A stretch of DNA of 64,000 nt, from NCBI GenBank assembly GCA_038523965.1, contig JBCBIX010000001.1, positions 55,664 to 119,663 of the forward strand. Direction: 5' to 3'. The translations under genes and the position numbers were made by a program. The notes under the pieces are model-generated. The model had not been told where the DNA came from. It searched no databases and saw only the letters and a program-made list of their open reading frames with translations. This document shows positions 54,374 to 62,839 of this stretch, one piece after another. Source of the DNA: JAJRXG01 sp038523965. Lineage in GTDB: Bacteria > Bacteroidota > Bacteroidia > Chitinophagales > Saprospiraceae. Position 1 is the stretch's first letter; each line of letters starts with the position of its first letter.

Positions 54374-54940
54374 CTATTGATCACTGATGATTGCCCTGAT
54401 ATTCCAGTTTACACTATCGTTAACTCGATCTCGAAAGGTTAGCCACTGCCCGTCCGCATCATCAAATAGCCAATCTCCATTGGGATTAGCGGGACCAGCA
54501 TCACATCCTACTGTCTGCAATGCTGACTGATTATGGATGATCTGGACACCAATCCATATAGGCGCATTATTGCTAAATGTATACGGGCTATCGAGGCTAA
54601 TCGTATTCCAACTATTGCTACGAAGATTGGTCACCTGCTGCTCGACGAGTAGGTTACCGGGTGTGGTGGCGGTGGCATCTGGAGACACGGTGATCCAGAG
54701 TTCATCAGGTCTCTCATAGAGGTAGAAACTAACCTGAGTGAGTTGGCGATCGACCAAATCTCTGGTAATATTCGCTGGGAATCGGACAGCGAATTCGTAG
54801 AAGCCTGCAGGAAGATTGGGGGCAGTTACGTTATCCGAATCATAGTTGATAATGAGGCCTTCCGTCGGTTCATCCGAATCATCAGAACAGGAGAAAAGTA
54901 CAAGACCAAGAGCGAGTAGAATCAAATAACTGAGGCGCAT
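54374..54940 (-). CDS. Uncharacterised lipoprotein, beta-rich
   Basis: The 188-residue product begins MRLSYLILLALGLVLFSC, with lipidation expected on Cys18 and a following SDDSDEP linker rich in acidic residues, as in Bacteroidota lipoproteins exported to the surface. The mature part is beta-rich (FYEFAVRFPANIT, SFYLYERPDELWITVSP, APIWIGVQIIHN) and resembles a jelly-roll or choice-of-anchor domain; I cannot name the family. It is convergent with pbpC, 11 bases away. Confidence 0.75.
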   Translation of the reverse strand: MRLSYLILLALGLVLFSCSDDSDEPTEGLIINYDSDNVTAPNLPAGFYEFAVRFPANITRDLVDRQLTQVSFYLYERPDELWITVSPDATATTPGNLLVEQQVTNLRSNSWNTISLDSPYTFSNNAPIWIGVQIIHNQSALQTVGCDAGPANPNGDWLFDDADGQWLTFRDRVNDSVNWNIRAIISDQ

Positions 54941-55126
54941 AAGTCAAGCAGAATTTGTGGATTTGTAAAATACGAGTCGAACGGTGTGTACTTGGTTAAG
55001 TTTTGGGTAATAGATTCTTAATCAAAGTCTAAGGTCAAAATTGCAGTCCTTAAAGCAAATCTAAACTCCTGGACTCCTCTCCACTGTCTGATCTAAAGCA
55101 GGTAAATGGCATAACTTTGCGACAGA

Positions 55127-55642
55127 ATGAGACATGAACTCAAGAAAAAGGTCTTTGTAGATCCCGGTAGTACGGGTAGACCATCATGGTATCCTGAGCC
55201 GGATCAGGATGACGATCTTTTGTTCTATATCCAGCGTAACCAAAACGAGGATGCCATCGTCTACCGGGTGAATCGCACCTCTGGTGGTCTAATATCTCGA
55301 GATCTTCCGATGGACGCCTATTGGATCAAATTTACCAATGGTGGTGAGCGACGTGAGCTGAATGCGATCCAGAGCAAATTAGCCTACGGGTATGAATCCG
55401 AAATGATCAGTCCTGAGTTATTCAGGTTTCGGTTCGTGGCCTACAAATCGCTCCAATTTTACATTGCCAAAAAAGAGGATCAATACATCGCTCAATGTGA
55501 GATGGAAGGTGAAATCGTTCAAATCAACAACATATATGTCTACGCCCTGGAGTTTGGTGTCTTTCCTGATGTCAAGTACATCGAATTGTATGGAGAGAGA
55601 GCGGACGGTACGTTCGCTTATCGCAAAATAGATGTGGAGTAA
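55127..55642 (+). CDS. DUF4833-like protein at the head of the sphingolipid operon
   Basis: The 171-residue protein lacks a clear signal peptide. The segments LLFYIQRNQNEDAIVYRVN, MDAYWIKFTNGGERRELNAI and YGYESEMI match what I recall of DUF4833, a family of unknown function common in Bacteroidota. Its stop overlaps the start of the hydroxylase-type gene by one base (TAATG), so the two are translationally coupled. That places it in sphingolipid or fatty-acid metabolism by association only. TAACTTTG at 55112-55119 fits the -7 pattern but lies only 7 bases before the ATG. Confidence 0.7.
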   Translation: MRHELKKKVFVDPGSTGRPSWYPEPDQDDDLLFYIQRNQNEDAIVYRVNRTSGGLISRDLPMDAYWIKFTNGGERRELNAIQSKLAYGYESEMISPELFRFRFVAYKSLQFYIAKKEDQYIAQCEMEGEIVQINNIYVYALEFGVFPDVKYIELYGERADGTFAYRKIDVE

Positions 55643-56313
55643 TGTCAACTAAGAAGCTATACGTATCCAACAGTTCTGAGTCAATCCGCTTGTTCGAAGC
55701 TGGTTGGATGGAGAGTCTGAGTAAGGTTCATTACAGTGTACCCTTGTTCATCTATATCCCTGTGATTACCATCAGTACAGCAGTGTCGATACGGGCTGGT
55801 ATTTCGGCGATTGACTTTGTTGCCTGGGGAGCTCTTGGTTTTCTGGCTTGGACAGTCGTAGAGTATGTGATGCACCGCTGGGTTTTCCACTTTCATCCAA
55901 AGTCCGATTGGGGTAAGAAGCTGCATTTCATCTTTCATGGCATCCACCACGACTATCCATGTGATAAGCTGAGATTGGTGTTACCACCATCAGTAAGCAT
56001 CCCACTTGCGACGGGATTCTTCTTTTTGTGGCGATCATTTATTCCAGCACCTGGTTTATTTGCATTCTTCGCCACATTCATTTTAGGTTATTTGATCTAT
56101 GATATGTTCCACTATGCTATCCATCATGTAGAGGTGAAGGGTAAGCTGTGGAATGCACTTAAGACGCACCATCTCAAACACCATTATGTAGATCCAGACC
56201 GAGGATTTGGTGTCAGTAGTCCGCTTTGGGACCTTATTATTCGGTCAAATTTTGAGAACGGAAAAGAAAATAAGCACGCCACCGAGCGCACTTCTGTTGC
56301 AACCGAAGTGTAA
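55642..56313 (+). CDS. Fatty-acid hydroxylase/sterol desaturase superfamily protein
   Basis: The 223-residue membrane protein has about four hydrophobic segments and the eight-plus-His di-iron signature: HRWVFHFH (78-85), HFIFHGIHHDYP (95-106), HYAIHH (157-162) and HHLKHHY (176-182). The spacing and the HGIHHDYP block resemble fatty-acid 2-hydroxylases (FA2H/Scs7) more than sterol desaturases. It probably adds a hydroxyl at C2 of the N-acyl chain of ceramide, or to free fatty acid, using O2. Its context supports that: it lies 63 bases upstream of serine palmitoyltransferase. It is coupled by overlap to the DUF4833-like gene. Confidence 0.87.
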   Translation: MSTKKLYVSNSSESIRLFEAGWMESLSKVHYSVPLFIYIPVITISTAVSIRAGISAIDFVAWGALGFLAWTVVEYVMHRWVFHFHPKSDWGKKLHFIFHGIHHDYPCDKLRLVLPPSVSIPLATGFFFLWRSFIPAPGLFAFFATFILGYLIYDMFHYAIHHVEVKGKLWNALKTHHLKHHYVDPDRGFGVSSPLWDLIIRSNFENGKENKHATERTSVATEV

Positions 56314-56323
56314 CGGTATCAAC

Positions 56324-56331
56324 TATATTTG
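56324..56331 (+). promoter_or_regulatory. Possible -7 box before the palmitoyltransferase gene
   Basis: TATATTTG matches TAnnTTTG exactly and sits 46 bases before the ATG at 56377. No TTTG at the ideal -33 spacing is seen, so only the -7 half is supported. It may give the palmitoyltransferase its own start within the larger operon. Confidence 0.35.
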
Positions 56332-56376
56332 CGTCGTTTTTGACGTGTTATCACCGCTGAATTAAAATCTGGTTTT

Positions 56377-57588
56377 ATGTTGCTTAAGGAGAGGATGAAG
56401 GCCTATGATGTGCCTCAAAAGTTCCAAGAGATGGGGATTTACCCCTACTTCAGAACCATCGAGTCTGAACAAGACACAGTAGTTAAGATCGATGGTCGCG
56501 AGGTGTTGATGTTCGGATCGAACAGTTATCTCGGACTAACCATCCACCCAAAGCTGAAGGAGGCTTCAAAAGCAGCTGTTGATAAGTACGGTTCTGGTTG
56601 TGCTGGATCGAGATTTCTGAATGGTACTCTGGATCTGCACCTCGAACTTGAAGAGCGCTTGGCCAAGTTTGTAGAAAAAGATGGAGCCTTGGTCTTCTCT
56701 ACTGGATTTCAAGTGAATCTGGGTGTTATCTCCTCTCTCACGGGTCGCCACGATTACATCATCATCGATGACTTAGATCACGCTTGTATCATAGACGGTT
56801 CACGATTGTCATTCTCTAAGGTCCTGAAGTATCGCCATAACGACATGGCATCGTTAGAAAAGGTCCTTCAGAAATGTGATGCCGATAAGGTGAAGTTGAT
56901 TGCCGTAGATGGGGTGTTTAGCATGGAAGGAGACTTAGCTAAGCTACCTGAGATCGTTGCTCTTGCAGAGAAGTACAAAGCCAATATTATGGTCGATGAT
57001 GCGCACGGCCTTGGAGTTGTTGGACGAAACGGGCGTGGTACAGCAGATCATTTTGGTGTTACCGATCAGGTGGATCTGATCATGGGTACGTTTAGCAAAT
57101 CGCTGGCAAGCATTGGAGGGTTCATCGCTGCAGATAATGACACAATTAACTACCTAAAGCATAATGCGAGATCGTTGATCTTCAGTGCCAGTATTGCTCC
57201 AGCTAATGCGGCAAGTGTCATCGCTGCCCTCGATATCATGGAATCAGAGCCGGAGCGAATCCAGAAACTATGGGATAACACTCATTATGCGATGAAGCTT
57301 CTCAAGGAAGCAGGTTTTGACACTGGCCATACCGAGACTCCTATCATTCCGATCTTTATCAGAGATGACTTTAAGACTTTTGAGATTACCAAGATGCTCT
57401 TAGAGCAGGGGGTCTTCGTCAATCCTGTTGTCAGTCCAGCTGTGGCAAGTACGTCCTCTTTATTGAGATATTCTCTCATGGCCACTCACACCTTCGCCCA
57501 GATCGAGGAGTCCGTGGATAAGATCACCGCCTGTGCTAAGAAGTTGGGTGTCTTCGAATCGATCGAAGCCATCCAAAATGAAGGTTAA
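56377..57588 (+). CDS. spt: Serine palmitoyltransferase-type alpha-oxoamine synthase
   Basis: The 403-residue PLP enzyme condenses an acyl-CoA with an amino acid. PLP Lys241 lies in GTFSKSLASIGG; SNSYLGLTIHPKLKEA, GSGCAGSRFLNGTLDLH, DLDHACIIDGSRLS, DGVFSMEGD and VDDAHGLGVVGRNGRG are family-typical. The FSKSLASIGGF form and the following genes favour serine palmitoyltransferase, first enzyme of sphingolipid synthesis (serine plus palmitoyl-CoA to 3-ketosphinganine). Alternatives from the same family are 2-amino-3-ketobutyrate CoA ligase, or the cysteate acyltransferase of sulfonolipid synthesis, which also occurs in this phylum. Its end overlaps the next gene by 11 bases. Confidence 0.9.
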   Translation: MLLKERMKAYDVPQKFQEMGIYPYFRTIESEQDTVVKIDGREVLMFGSNSYLGLTIHPKLKEASKAAVDKYGSGCAGSRFLNGTLDLHLELEERLAKFVEKDGALVFSTGFQVNLGVISSLTGRHDYIIIDDLDHACIIDGSRLSFSKVLKYRHNDMASLEKVLQKCDADKVKLIAVDGVFSMEGDLAKLPEIVALAEKYKANIMVDDAHGLGVVGRNGRGTADHFGVTDQVDLIMGTFSKSLASIGGFIAADNDTINYLKHNARSLIFSASIAPANAASVIAALDIMESEPERIQKLWDNTHYAMKLLKEAGFDTGHTETPIIPIFIRDDFKTFEITKMLLEQGVFVNPVVSPAVASTSSLLRYSLMATHTFAQIEESVDKITACAKKLGVFESIEAIQNEG

Positions 57589-58702
57589 TATTGTCCCTGT
57601 AGAAGGAAAGAAGCTCCTTCATAAATACATTGATTTTCCTCATCAGCTCTATGCTGGTGATCCCTACTATGTACCTGAGCTTTTTCTTTCTCAAAAGGAG
57701 ATGTTTGATCGGAAGAAGAATCCCTTCTTTGAGCATAGCGAAGTACAGTCTTATCTCGCCATACGGGGCGAAGAAGTAGTAGGGCGTATCTCGGCCATTC
57801 TTAATCATAACTATAACGAGTATCACGATTGCAACGTCGGATTCTTTGGGTTCTATGATGTTATCGATGAGTATTCAGTTAGTGAAGCGCTCCTTGATAC
57901 CGCGATGCAGTGGTGCCGAGACAAAGGCGTAGATGCTGTGCTGGGACCAACGAACTTTAGTACGAACGATACGGCAGGAATTCTGATCGATGGGTATGAG
58001 GATCCGCCTAAGATCATGATGACTTACAATAAGCCATACTATCACACTCATGTAGATCGATATGGTTTTACCAAAGAGATTGATCTGTTCGCATACATGT
58101 TGCCGACCAAGTCTGCATCTGAAAAGTCCATTCGATTAGCTACATCTCTCGAGGAGCGTTTGGCTCGAAAAGGGATCACCTTTAGAAACATCAATCTCAA
58201 GAAGTTTCATGACGAAGTTGCCCTCGTCAGAGAGATCTACAATGATGCTTGGAGCAAAAACTGGGGGTTCGTGCCATGGACAGATGCCGAACTCAAGCAT
58301 CTGGCCGATAATCTCAAGCTTTTAGCCAACAAGAACTGGGTCTATTTCGCGGAGGATAATGGTAAGGCTGTGGGTTTTGGAGTGACAATAAACAATGTCA
58401 ACGAGATCCAGCAATCCTTCAAGAGAGGACGACTTTTTCCATTTAATATCATCAAACTACTCCGTAAGCGACACCAAACAAGATACGTCCGGATACTGGC
58501 TCTCGGAGTCAAAGAAGAGTATCGTAAACGAGGTATCGAAGCTATTTTCTTCGCAAAAAATATCCTTCAAGCACGCAAAGACGACATCATCGGTGGTGAA
58601 GTATCCTGGGTCCTCGAGAATAATGAAGAGATGAACTCAAGTGCACTCAAGCTCAACGCAGAGTTATACAAGAAGTACAGGATCTATCGCAAGGCTGTGT
58701 AG
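57578..58702 (+). CDS. GNAT-fold acyltransferase, candidate bacterial ceramide synthase
   Basis: The 374-residue protein starts at the ATG at 57578 (MKVNIVPVEGKKLLHKYIDF), overlapping the palmitoyltransferase gene by 11 bases. The N-terminal part (FPHQLYAGDPYYVPELFLSQ) and the C-terminal GNAT core with LALGVKEEYRKRGIEAIFF (the acyl-CoA-binding turn) fit a large two-lobe GNAT protein often labelled hypothetical in Bacteroidota. In Caulobacter crescentus the bacterial ceramide synthase bCerS is a GNAT-type enzyme encoded near spt, so N-acylation of sphinganine is the likely job here. This is by context plus fold; residue-level matching to bCerS was not possible. Confidence 0.75.
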   Translation: MKVNIVPVEGKKLLHKYIDFPHQLYAGDPYYVPELFLSQKEMFDRKKNPFFEHSEVQSYLAIRGEEVVGRISAILNHNYNEYHDCNVGFFGFYDVIDEYSVSEALLDTAMQWCRDKGVDAVLGPTNFSTNDTAGILIDGYEDPPKIMMTYNKPYYHTHVDRYGFTKEIDLFAYMLPTKSASEKSIRLATSLEERLARKGITFRNINLKKFHDEVALVREIYNDAWSKNWGFVPWTDAELKHLADNLKLLANKNWVYFAEDNGKAVGFGVTINNVNEIQQSFKRGRLFPFNIIKLLRKRHQTRYVRILALGVKEEYRKRGIEAIFFAKNILQARKDDIIGGEVSWVLENNEEMNSSALKLNAELYKKYRIYRKAV

Positions 58703-58783
58703 ACGCCAAAACTCTTCTCTGATTATGAATAGTGGTTGGCTGTAAACCTGTGGTCAACTTGTTGATTCTCTACTTTTATCACA

Positions 58784-59779
58784 ATGAAACAGAAGGTCCT
58801 CATCACAGGAGCAAGTGGATTCGTCGGAAGCTGGTTAGTCCAGGAGGCTCTGGAGAGAGATCTACATGTGTATGCCGGGATTCGACGCACATCCAGTCGC
58901 AGCTTGCTTCAAGATCCTCGAATCGAGTTTTGTGAGATAGACTTCGAGAACCAAGGAGCGCTTGCTGAAATCCTGAGTCAACATGAGTTTGATTATGTGA
59001 TTCACAATGCCGGTATCACAAGGGCCCAGCGAGATGAGGATTATTACAGAGTGAACTGTGACTATTCGACACAACTTGCACGACTCTGGCTGGATGCACC
59101 TGGTACGCATCGCAAGTATGTATACATCTCAAGTGTGGAGTCACATGGTAGTGCCGACGACACGCCAAACCAAATCGTAACCTCTACTACTGAGCCCCAG
59201 CCACGTACTACCTATGGCCTGTCAAAACTCAAGGCAGAGAGGGAGTTAAAGCAAATCACATCGCTACCACTTATCATCATGCGACCGACAGCAGTATTCG
59301 GTCCGGCGGAGAGGGACTTTTATGCACTGTTCAAGACGATCAATCGCTTCGGATTTGCACCGGTCGTCGGATCTAAGGATATCAGATATAGTTTCATTTA
59401 TGTCAAGGATCTAATTCGCGTAGTTCTTGACGCTGTTCTTTCAGACCACGTTGATAAAGGATATTTCATCACTGATGGGGAGTTGTATCCGATAAGTAAG
59501 TTTACAGATGGAATAGCTATGGCGGTCTCCAAGAAAACTTGGGGGATTACGATTCCATTCGGCTTACTCGACGGTGTCGTGGCTGTGACAGGGATTCTTG
59601 ATCGACTTTCTGGCAAGAAGAGTTTGTTGAACGATGAACAATTAGCCAAGATGAAAGCTCGAATATGGAATTTCGATACCGACTCCTTGGTGCGAGATTT
59701 TGACTTTAGACCGCGATACTCTCTTGAAGAAGCCCTTCAAGAAACTGTTGAATGGTATAAGGAACATGGTTGGTTGTGA
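58784..59779 (+). CDS. NAD(P)-dependent epimerase/reductase, candidate CerR (ceramide reductase)
   Basis: The 331-residue extended SDR has the Rossmann motif VLITGASGFVGSWLVQEAL, the HNAGITRA strand, ISSVESHG, YGLSKLKAE (YxxxK catalytic pair) and MRPTAVFGPAERD. Its length and C-terminus fit the 3-beta-hydroxysteroid dehydrogenase/dihydroflavonol reductase group. In Caulobacter the NAD-dependent epimerase-like CerR reduces the 3-keto group to complete ceramide synthesis, and its gene clusters with spt and bCerS as here. I infer the same role. The gene lies 81 bases after the GNAT gene. Confidence 0.8.
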   Translation: MKQKVLITGASGFVGSWLVQEALERDLHVYAGIRRTSSRSLLQDPRIEFCEIDFENQGALAEILSQHEFDYVIHNAGITRAQRDEDYYRVNCDYSTQLARLWLDAPGTHRKYVYISSVESHGSADDTPNQIVTSTTEPQPRTTYGLSKLKAERELKQITSLPLIIMRPTAVFGPAERDFYALFKTINRFGFAPVVGSKDIRYSFIYVKDLIRVVLDAVLSDHVDKGYFITDGELYPISKFTDGIAMAVSKKTWGITIPFGLLDGVVAVTGILDRLSGKKSLLNDEQLAKMKARIWNFDTDSLVRDFDFRPRYSLEEALQETVEWYKEHGWL

Positions 59780-60034
59780 TGCGACACCACATGTGATATC
59801 TCCCAGGTAGGAACATTTTTTCTTGCCTTAACAGGATGGAATTCAAGAAAGCCTCTACTTTTACCTTAGTGAAGAGGACCTTAACATCCATCATCCGCCA
59901 AGTCAGGCGAGCCAGGGCCATCCGGGCCTAACAACATATCCTACCAGCAGGAATGAGCCGTTGTTCGTTCCCATCCATATTCTTTTTGTTGTCATCATTC
60001 TTCATCAGTCAAATCGACGATAGTCCCTTTTTTC

Positions 60035-60631
60035 ATGAATCCACAAATCGACATCCGAGTAGCTCTGCCTAAGGACCATCGATATGCAGATATCATCAGT
60101 CAGTGGTATGTTCAGTCTTCCAAAGAGCGAGGAACAGGTATCGCTCAACGAACACCAGCATACCTCCGAGAGAAAATCTCTTCTGGAAATGCCATCATCG
60201 CATTTGTCAAAGAGGAGTTGGCCGGTTTCTGCTATGTCGAAGTCTTTAGTTCAGGCGACTATGTCTCAAATAGCGGCTTAATTGTCCACCACGATTTTAG
60301 AGGACGTGGATTAGCTAAGGCTATCAAGGGAGTCGCCTTTAATCACGCTCGTGATACATATCCTGAGGCAAAGGTATTTGGGATCACCACCAGTGAGATC
60401 GTCATGAACATCAATAGTGATCTGGGATACCGCCCAGTATCCTTCCGCCAACTGACAGATGACGAGGAGTTCTGGAAAGGTTGTAATAGTTGCAGCAACT
60501 ACGACATTTTACTTCGAAATGATAAACAGATGTGTCTGTGCACAGCCATGCTCGCCCCATCAAAGGCTTCATCGATGAAAGTTGATTTAGAAGAATTCAT
60601 TCTACAACCCAACTCAAAAACAACGTTATGA
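60035..60631 (+). CDS. GNAT N-acetyltransferase at the head of the arginine operon (ArgA-like)
   Basis: The 198-residue protein is a GNAT acetyltransferase; IRVALPKDHRYADIISQWY opens the fold and LIVHHDFRGRGLAKAIKGVA is the acetyl-CoA-binding loop. Bacteroidota lack classical ArgA but keep a single-domain GNAT gene before argG that is thought to make N-acetyl- or N-succinyl-glutamate for arginine synthesis. Its place here, overlapping argG by 4 bases (ATGA), supports that. Cys-rich segment GCNSCSNYDILL near residue 150 is unusual and seems typical of this gene. It is first in the operon GNAT-argG-argC-(hydrolase)-argD. Confidence 0.85.
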   Translation: MNPQIDIRVALPKDHRYADIISQWYVQSSKERGTGIAQRTPAYLREKISSGNAIIAFVKEELAGFCYVEVFSSGDYVSNSGLIVHHDFRGRGLAKAIKGVAFNHARDTYPEAKVFGITTSEIVMNINSDLGYRPVSFRQLTDDEEFWKGCNSCSNYDILLRNDKQMCLCTAMLAPSKASSMKVDLEEFILQPNSKTTL

Positions 60632-61836
60632 GTCATAAGCCGATCGTGCTGGCCTATAGTGGAGGGCTGGACACCTCGTATTGTATTCTCTATTTGATCG
60701 AACAGGGGTACGAAGTACATGCAGTTCATGTCAATACTGGGGGTTTCTCATCGCAGGAGGTTCACGAGTTAGAACATCGTGCACGTAATATGGGTGCAGC
60801 TCACTTTGTCAGTATCAATAATGAACAAGATTACTATGCCAAGTGCATCCGCTATCTGCTTTATGGGAATGTGCTCAGAAATAATACATATCCGCTATCT
60901 GTAAGCTCCGAACGAGCATTCCAGGCGATCGCAATATTGGAATATGTCGCCTCAGTGGGTGCCACCCATGTGGCCCATGGAAGTACTGGCGCTGGAAATG
61001 ATCAGATTCGCTTTGATGGTGTCTTCGAGAGTCTCGCTCCGCATGTCAAGGTCATCACCCCCATCAGGGATCAGAAGCTCACGCGCCAAGACGAAATCGA
61101 TTACATCAACGCAAAAGGCTTTGATTGGACACAGGACAAAGCCGATTATAGTATCAACCAAGGTCTATGGGGTACCAGTGTTGGAGGTAAGGAGACCCTC
61201 ACCAGTCGCGAAACTCTGCCTGAACGTGCATGGCCACATCACTGCGAGCGATCAGAGTCTCGTGATCTGTCCATCACTTTTCGCAAAGGTCAGGCGATAG
61301 CCATCGATGGGCACCAATATGATGCGCCGGTAGCATTGATCAAAGCGCTCAATGTCATCGGAGACGAGTATGCTATCGGGCGTGACATCCATGTAGGAGA
61401 TACAATTATCGGAATCAAAGGTCGGGTCGGATTCGAAGCCGCAGCAGCTCTAATCCTGATCAAAGCACATGAACTACTCGAGAAACACACTCTCTCCAAG
61501 TGGCAAATTCATTGGAAGAAGCAACTGGCCGATTGGTACGGCATGTTCCTTCATGAAGGGAAGTACTTCGACCCGGTCATGCGCAATATCGAAGGTTTTC
61601 TCACCGATAGTCAGGATACTGTCTCTGGAGAAGTCTATGTGCGTCTGCATCCATATCGCTTCGAGCTCATTGGTATTGACTCTCCGCATGACCTCATGAA
61701 TAGTGCATTTGGTCAATATGGTGAAGTCAATGAAGCCTGGACTGGCGAAGACGCAAAGGGCTTTACAAAGATCTATACCAATGCGGAGAAGATCTTTTAC
61801 ACAGTGAACCAAGACCATAAACCCAAATTGAAATGA
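60628..61836 (+). CDS. argG: Argininosuccinate synthase
   Basis: The 402-residue enzyme joins citrulline and aspartate with ATP to make argininosuccinate. The N-terminal PP-loop AYSGGLDTSYCILYL, SSERAFQAIAILEY, HGSTGAGNDQIRFD, VITPIRDQKLTRQDEID and NQGLWGTSVGGKE are standard ArgG segments. The length is normal. It overlaps the upstream GNAT gene and downstream argC, each by 4 bases, so translation of the three genes is coupled. Confidence 0.97.
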   Translation: MSHKPIVLAYSGGLDTSYCILYLIEQGYEVHAVHVNTGGFSSQEVHELEHRARNMGAAHFVSINNEQDYYAKCIRYLLYGNVLRNNTYPLSVSSERAFQAIAILEYVASVGATHVAHGSTGAGNDQIRFDGVFESLAPHVKVITPIRDQKLTRQDEIDYINAKGFDWTQDKADYSINQGLWGTSVGGKETLTSRETLPERAWPHHCERSESRDLSITFRKGQAIAIDGHQYDAPVALIKALNVIGDEYAIGRDIHVGDTIIGIKGRVGFEAAAALILIKAHELLEKHTLSKWQIHWKKQLADWYGMFLHEGKYFDPVMRNIEGFLTDSQDTVSGEVYVRLHPYRFELIGIDSPHDLMNSAFGQYGEVNEAWTGEDAKGFTKIYTNAEKIFYTVNQDHKPKLK

Positions 61837-62798
61837 TGCGTGCAGCAGTAACAGGAGCGGCGGGTTATGTTGGTGGAGAGCTGATACGCCTTCTCATCCA
61901 GCATCCTCATATCGAGTTGGTTCAGGTGAGTAGTAGGTCCCAAGCGGGTCTTCCTGTGAGCGAGGTACATCCCGACCTTCTTGGCTGGACAGATCTGACA
62001 TTTACAGATTCCTATGTCGTAGATGTGGATGTGTTATTCATCGCTATGGGACACGGCAAATCGGAAGAGTATCTTGAGAAGGCAGTAGTTCCTTCATCAT
62101 GCAGGGTTGTGGACATGAGTCGTGATTTTCGATTAATCGATGACGCTGGTGACTTCGTGTATGGTCTGTGCGAATTAAATCGTGATCAGATCAAGACCGC
62201 CCTGCGTATTGCGAATCCTGGATGCTTTGCCACGTGTATACAGCTCGGTCTTCTACCGATGGCTTCAGCAAAAAAGCTGAATAGTGAAATCCATGTCACT
62301 GCCATCACTGGTAGTACTGGAGCGGGCCAAAAATCCGTGAATACGACACACTTCTCGTGGAGGAATAATAATGTCTCGATCTATAAACCTTTCACTCACC
62401 AACATTTGGGTGAAATCCGTCAGAGTATAGTCCAACTACAGCCATCATATGGAGAAGCGATCAACTTCATTCCCATGCGAGGAGATTTTACCAGAGGGAT
62501 TTTTGCAAGTATCTATTTCAAAAGTGAAATGGGGCAAGATGAGGCAATCGCCATGTATGAGGATTATTACAGAAGCAGCCCGTTCGTTCACATCAGCCCA
62601 AACCCACTATCGGTGAAGGAAGTGGTAAACACCAATAATGCAAAGCTTAACATCACAACACATCAAGGTAAAATCAGGATCGAAAGTATCATTGATAACT
62701 TACTCAAAGGGGCAGCAGGACAGGCTATTCAGAATCTCAATTTGATGATGGGTTGGGAAGAAAAGAGTGGATTACAATTAAAAGGCAGTGCCTTCTAA
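61833..62798 (+). CDS. argC: N-acetyl-gamma-glutamyl-phosphate reductase
   Basis: The 321-residue enzyme reduces N-acyl-glutamyl phosphate to the semialdehyde. GAAGYVGGELIRLL is the NADPH-binding start, the catalytic Cys lies in NPGCFATCIQLGLLP, and TGSTGAGQKSVNTTHFSWRN and the GAAGQAIQNLNLMMGW C-terminus are typical. The length fits the short form of ArgC found in Bacteroidota. It starts within argG's stop (ATGA overlap). The operon is then interrupted by a secreted hydrolase gene before argD. Confidence 0.96.
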   Translation: MMRAAVTGAAGYVGGELIRLLIQHPHIELVQVSSRSQAGLPVSEVHPDLLGWTDLTFTDSYVVDVDVLFIAMGHGKSEEYLEKAVVPSSCRVVDMSRDFRLIDDAGDFVYGLCELNRDQIKTALRIANPGCFATCIQLGLLPMASAKKLNSEIHVTAITGSTGAGQKSVNTTHFSWRNNNVSIYKPFTHQHLGEIRQSIVQLQPSYGEAINFIPMRGDFTRGIFASIYFKSEMGQDEAIAMYEDYYRSSPFVHISPNPLSVKEVVNTNNAKLNITTHQGKIRIESIIDNLLKGAAGQAIQNLNLMMGWEEKSGLQLKGSAF

Positions 62799-62839
62799 AT
62801 CGAAAGACATCTAAAATTAGGACATCACTCTATCAGCAT

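Noticed and set aside
59780..60034. Possible small gene or terminator between the reductase and the arginine operon
   Set aside because: No convincing frame, and no stem followed by a T tract on either strand.
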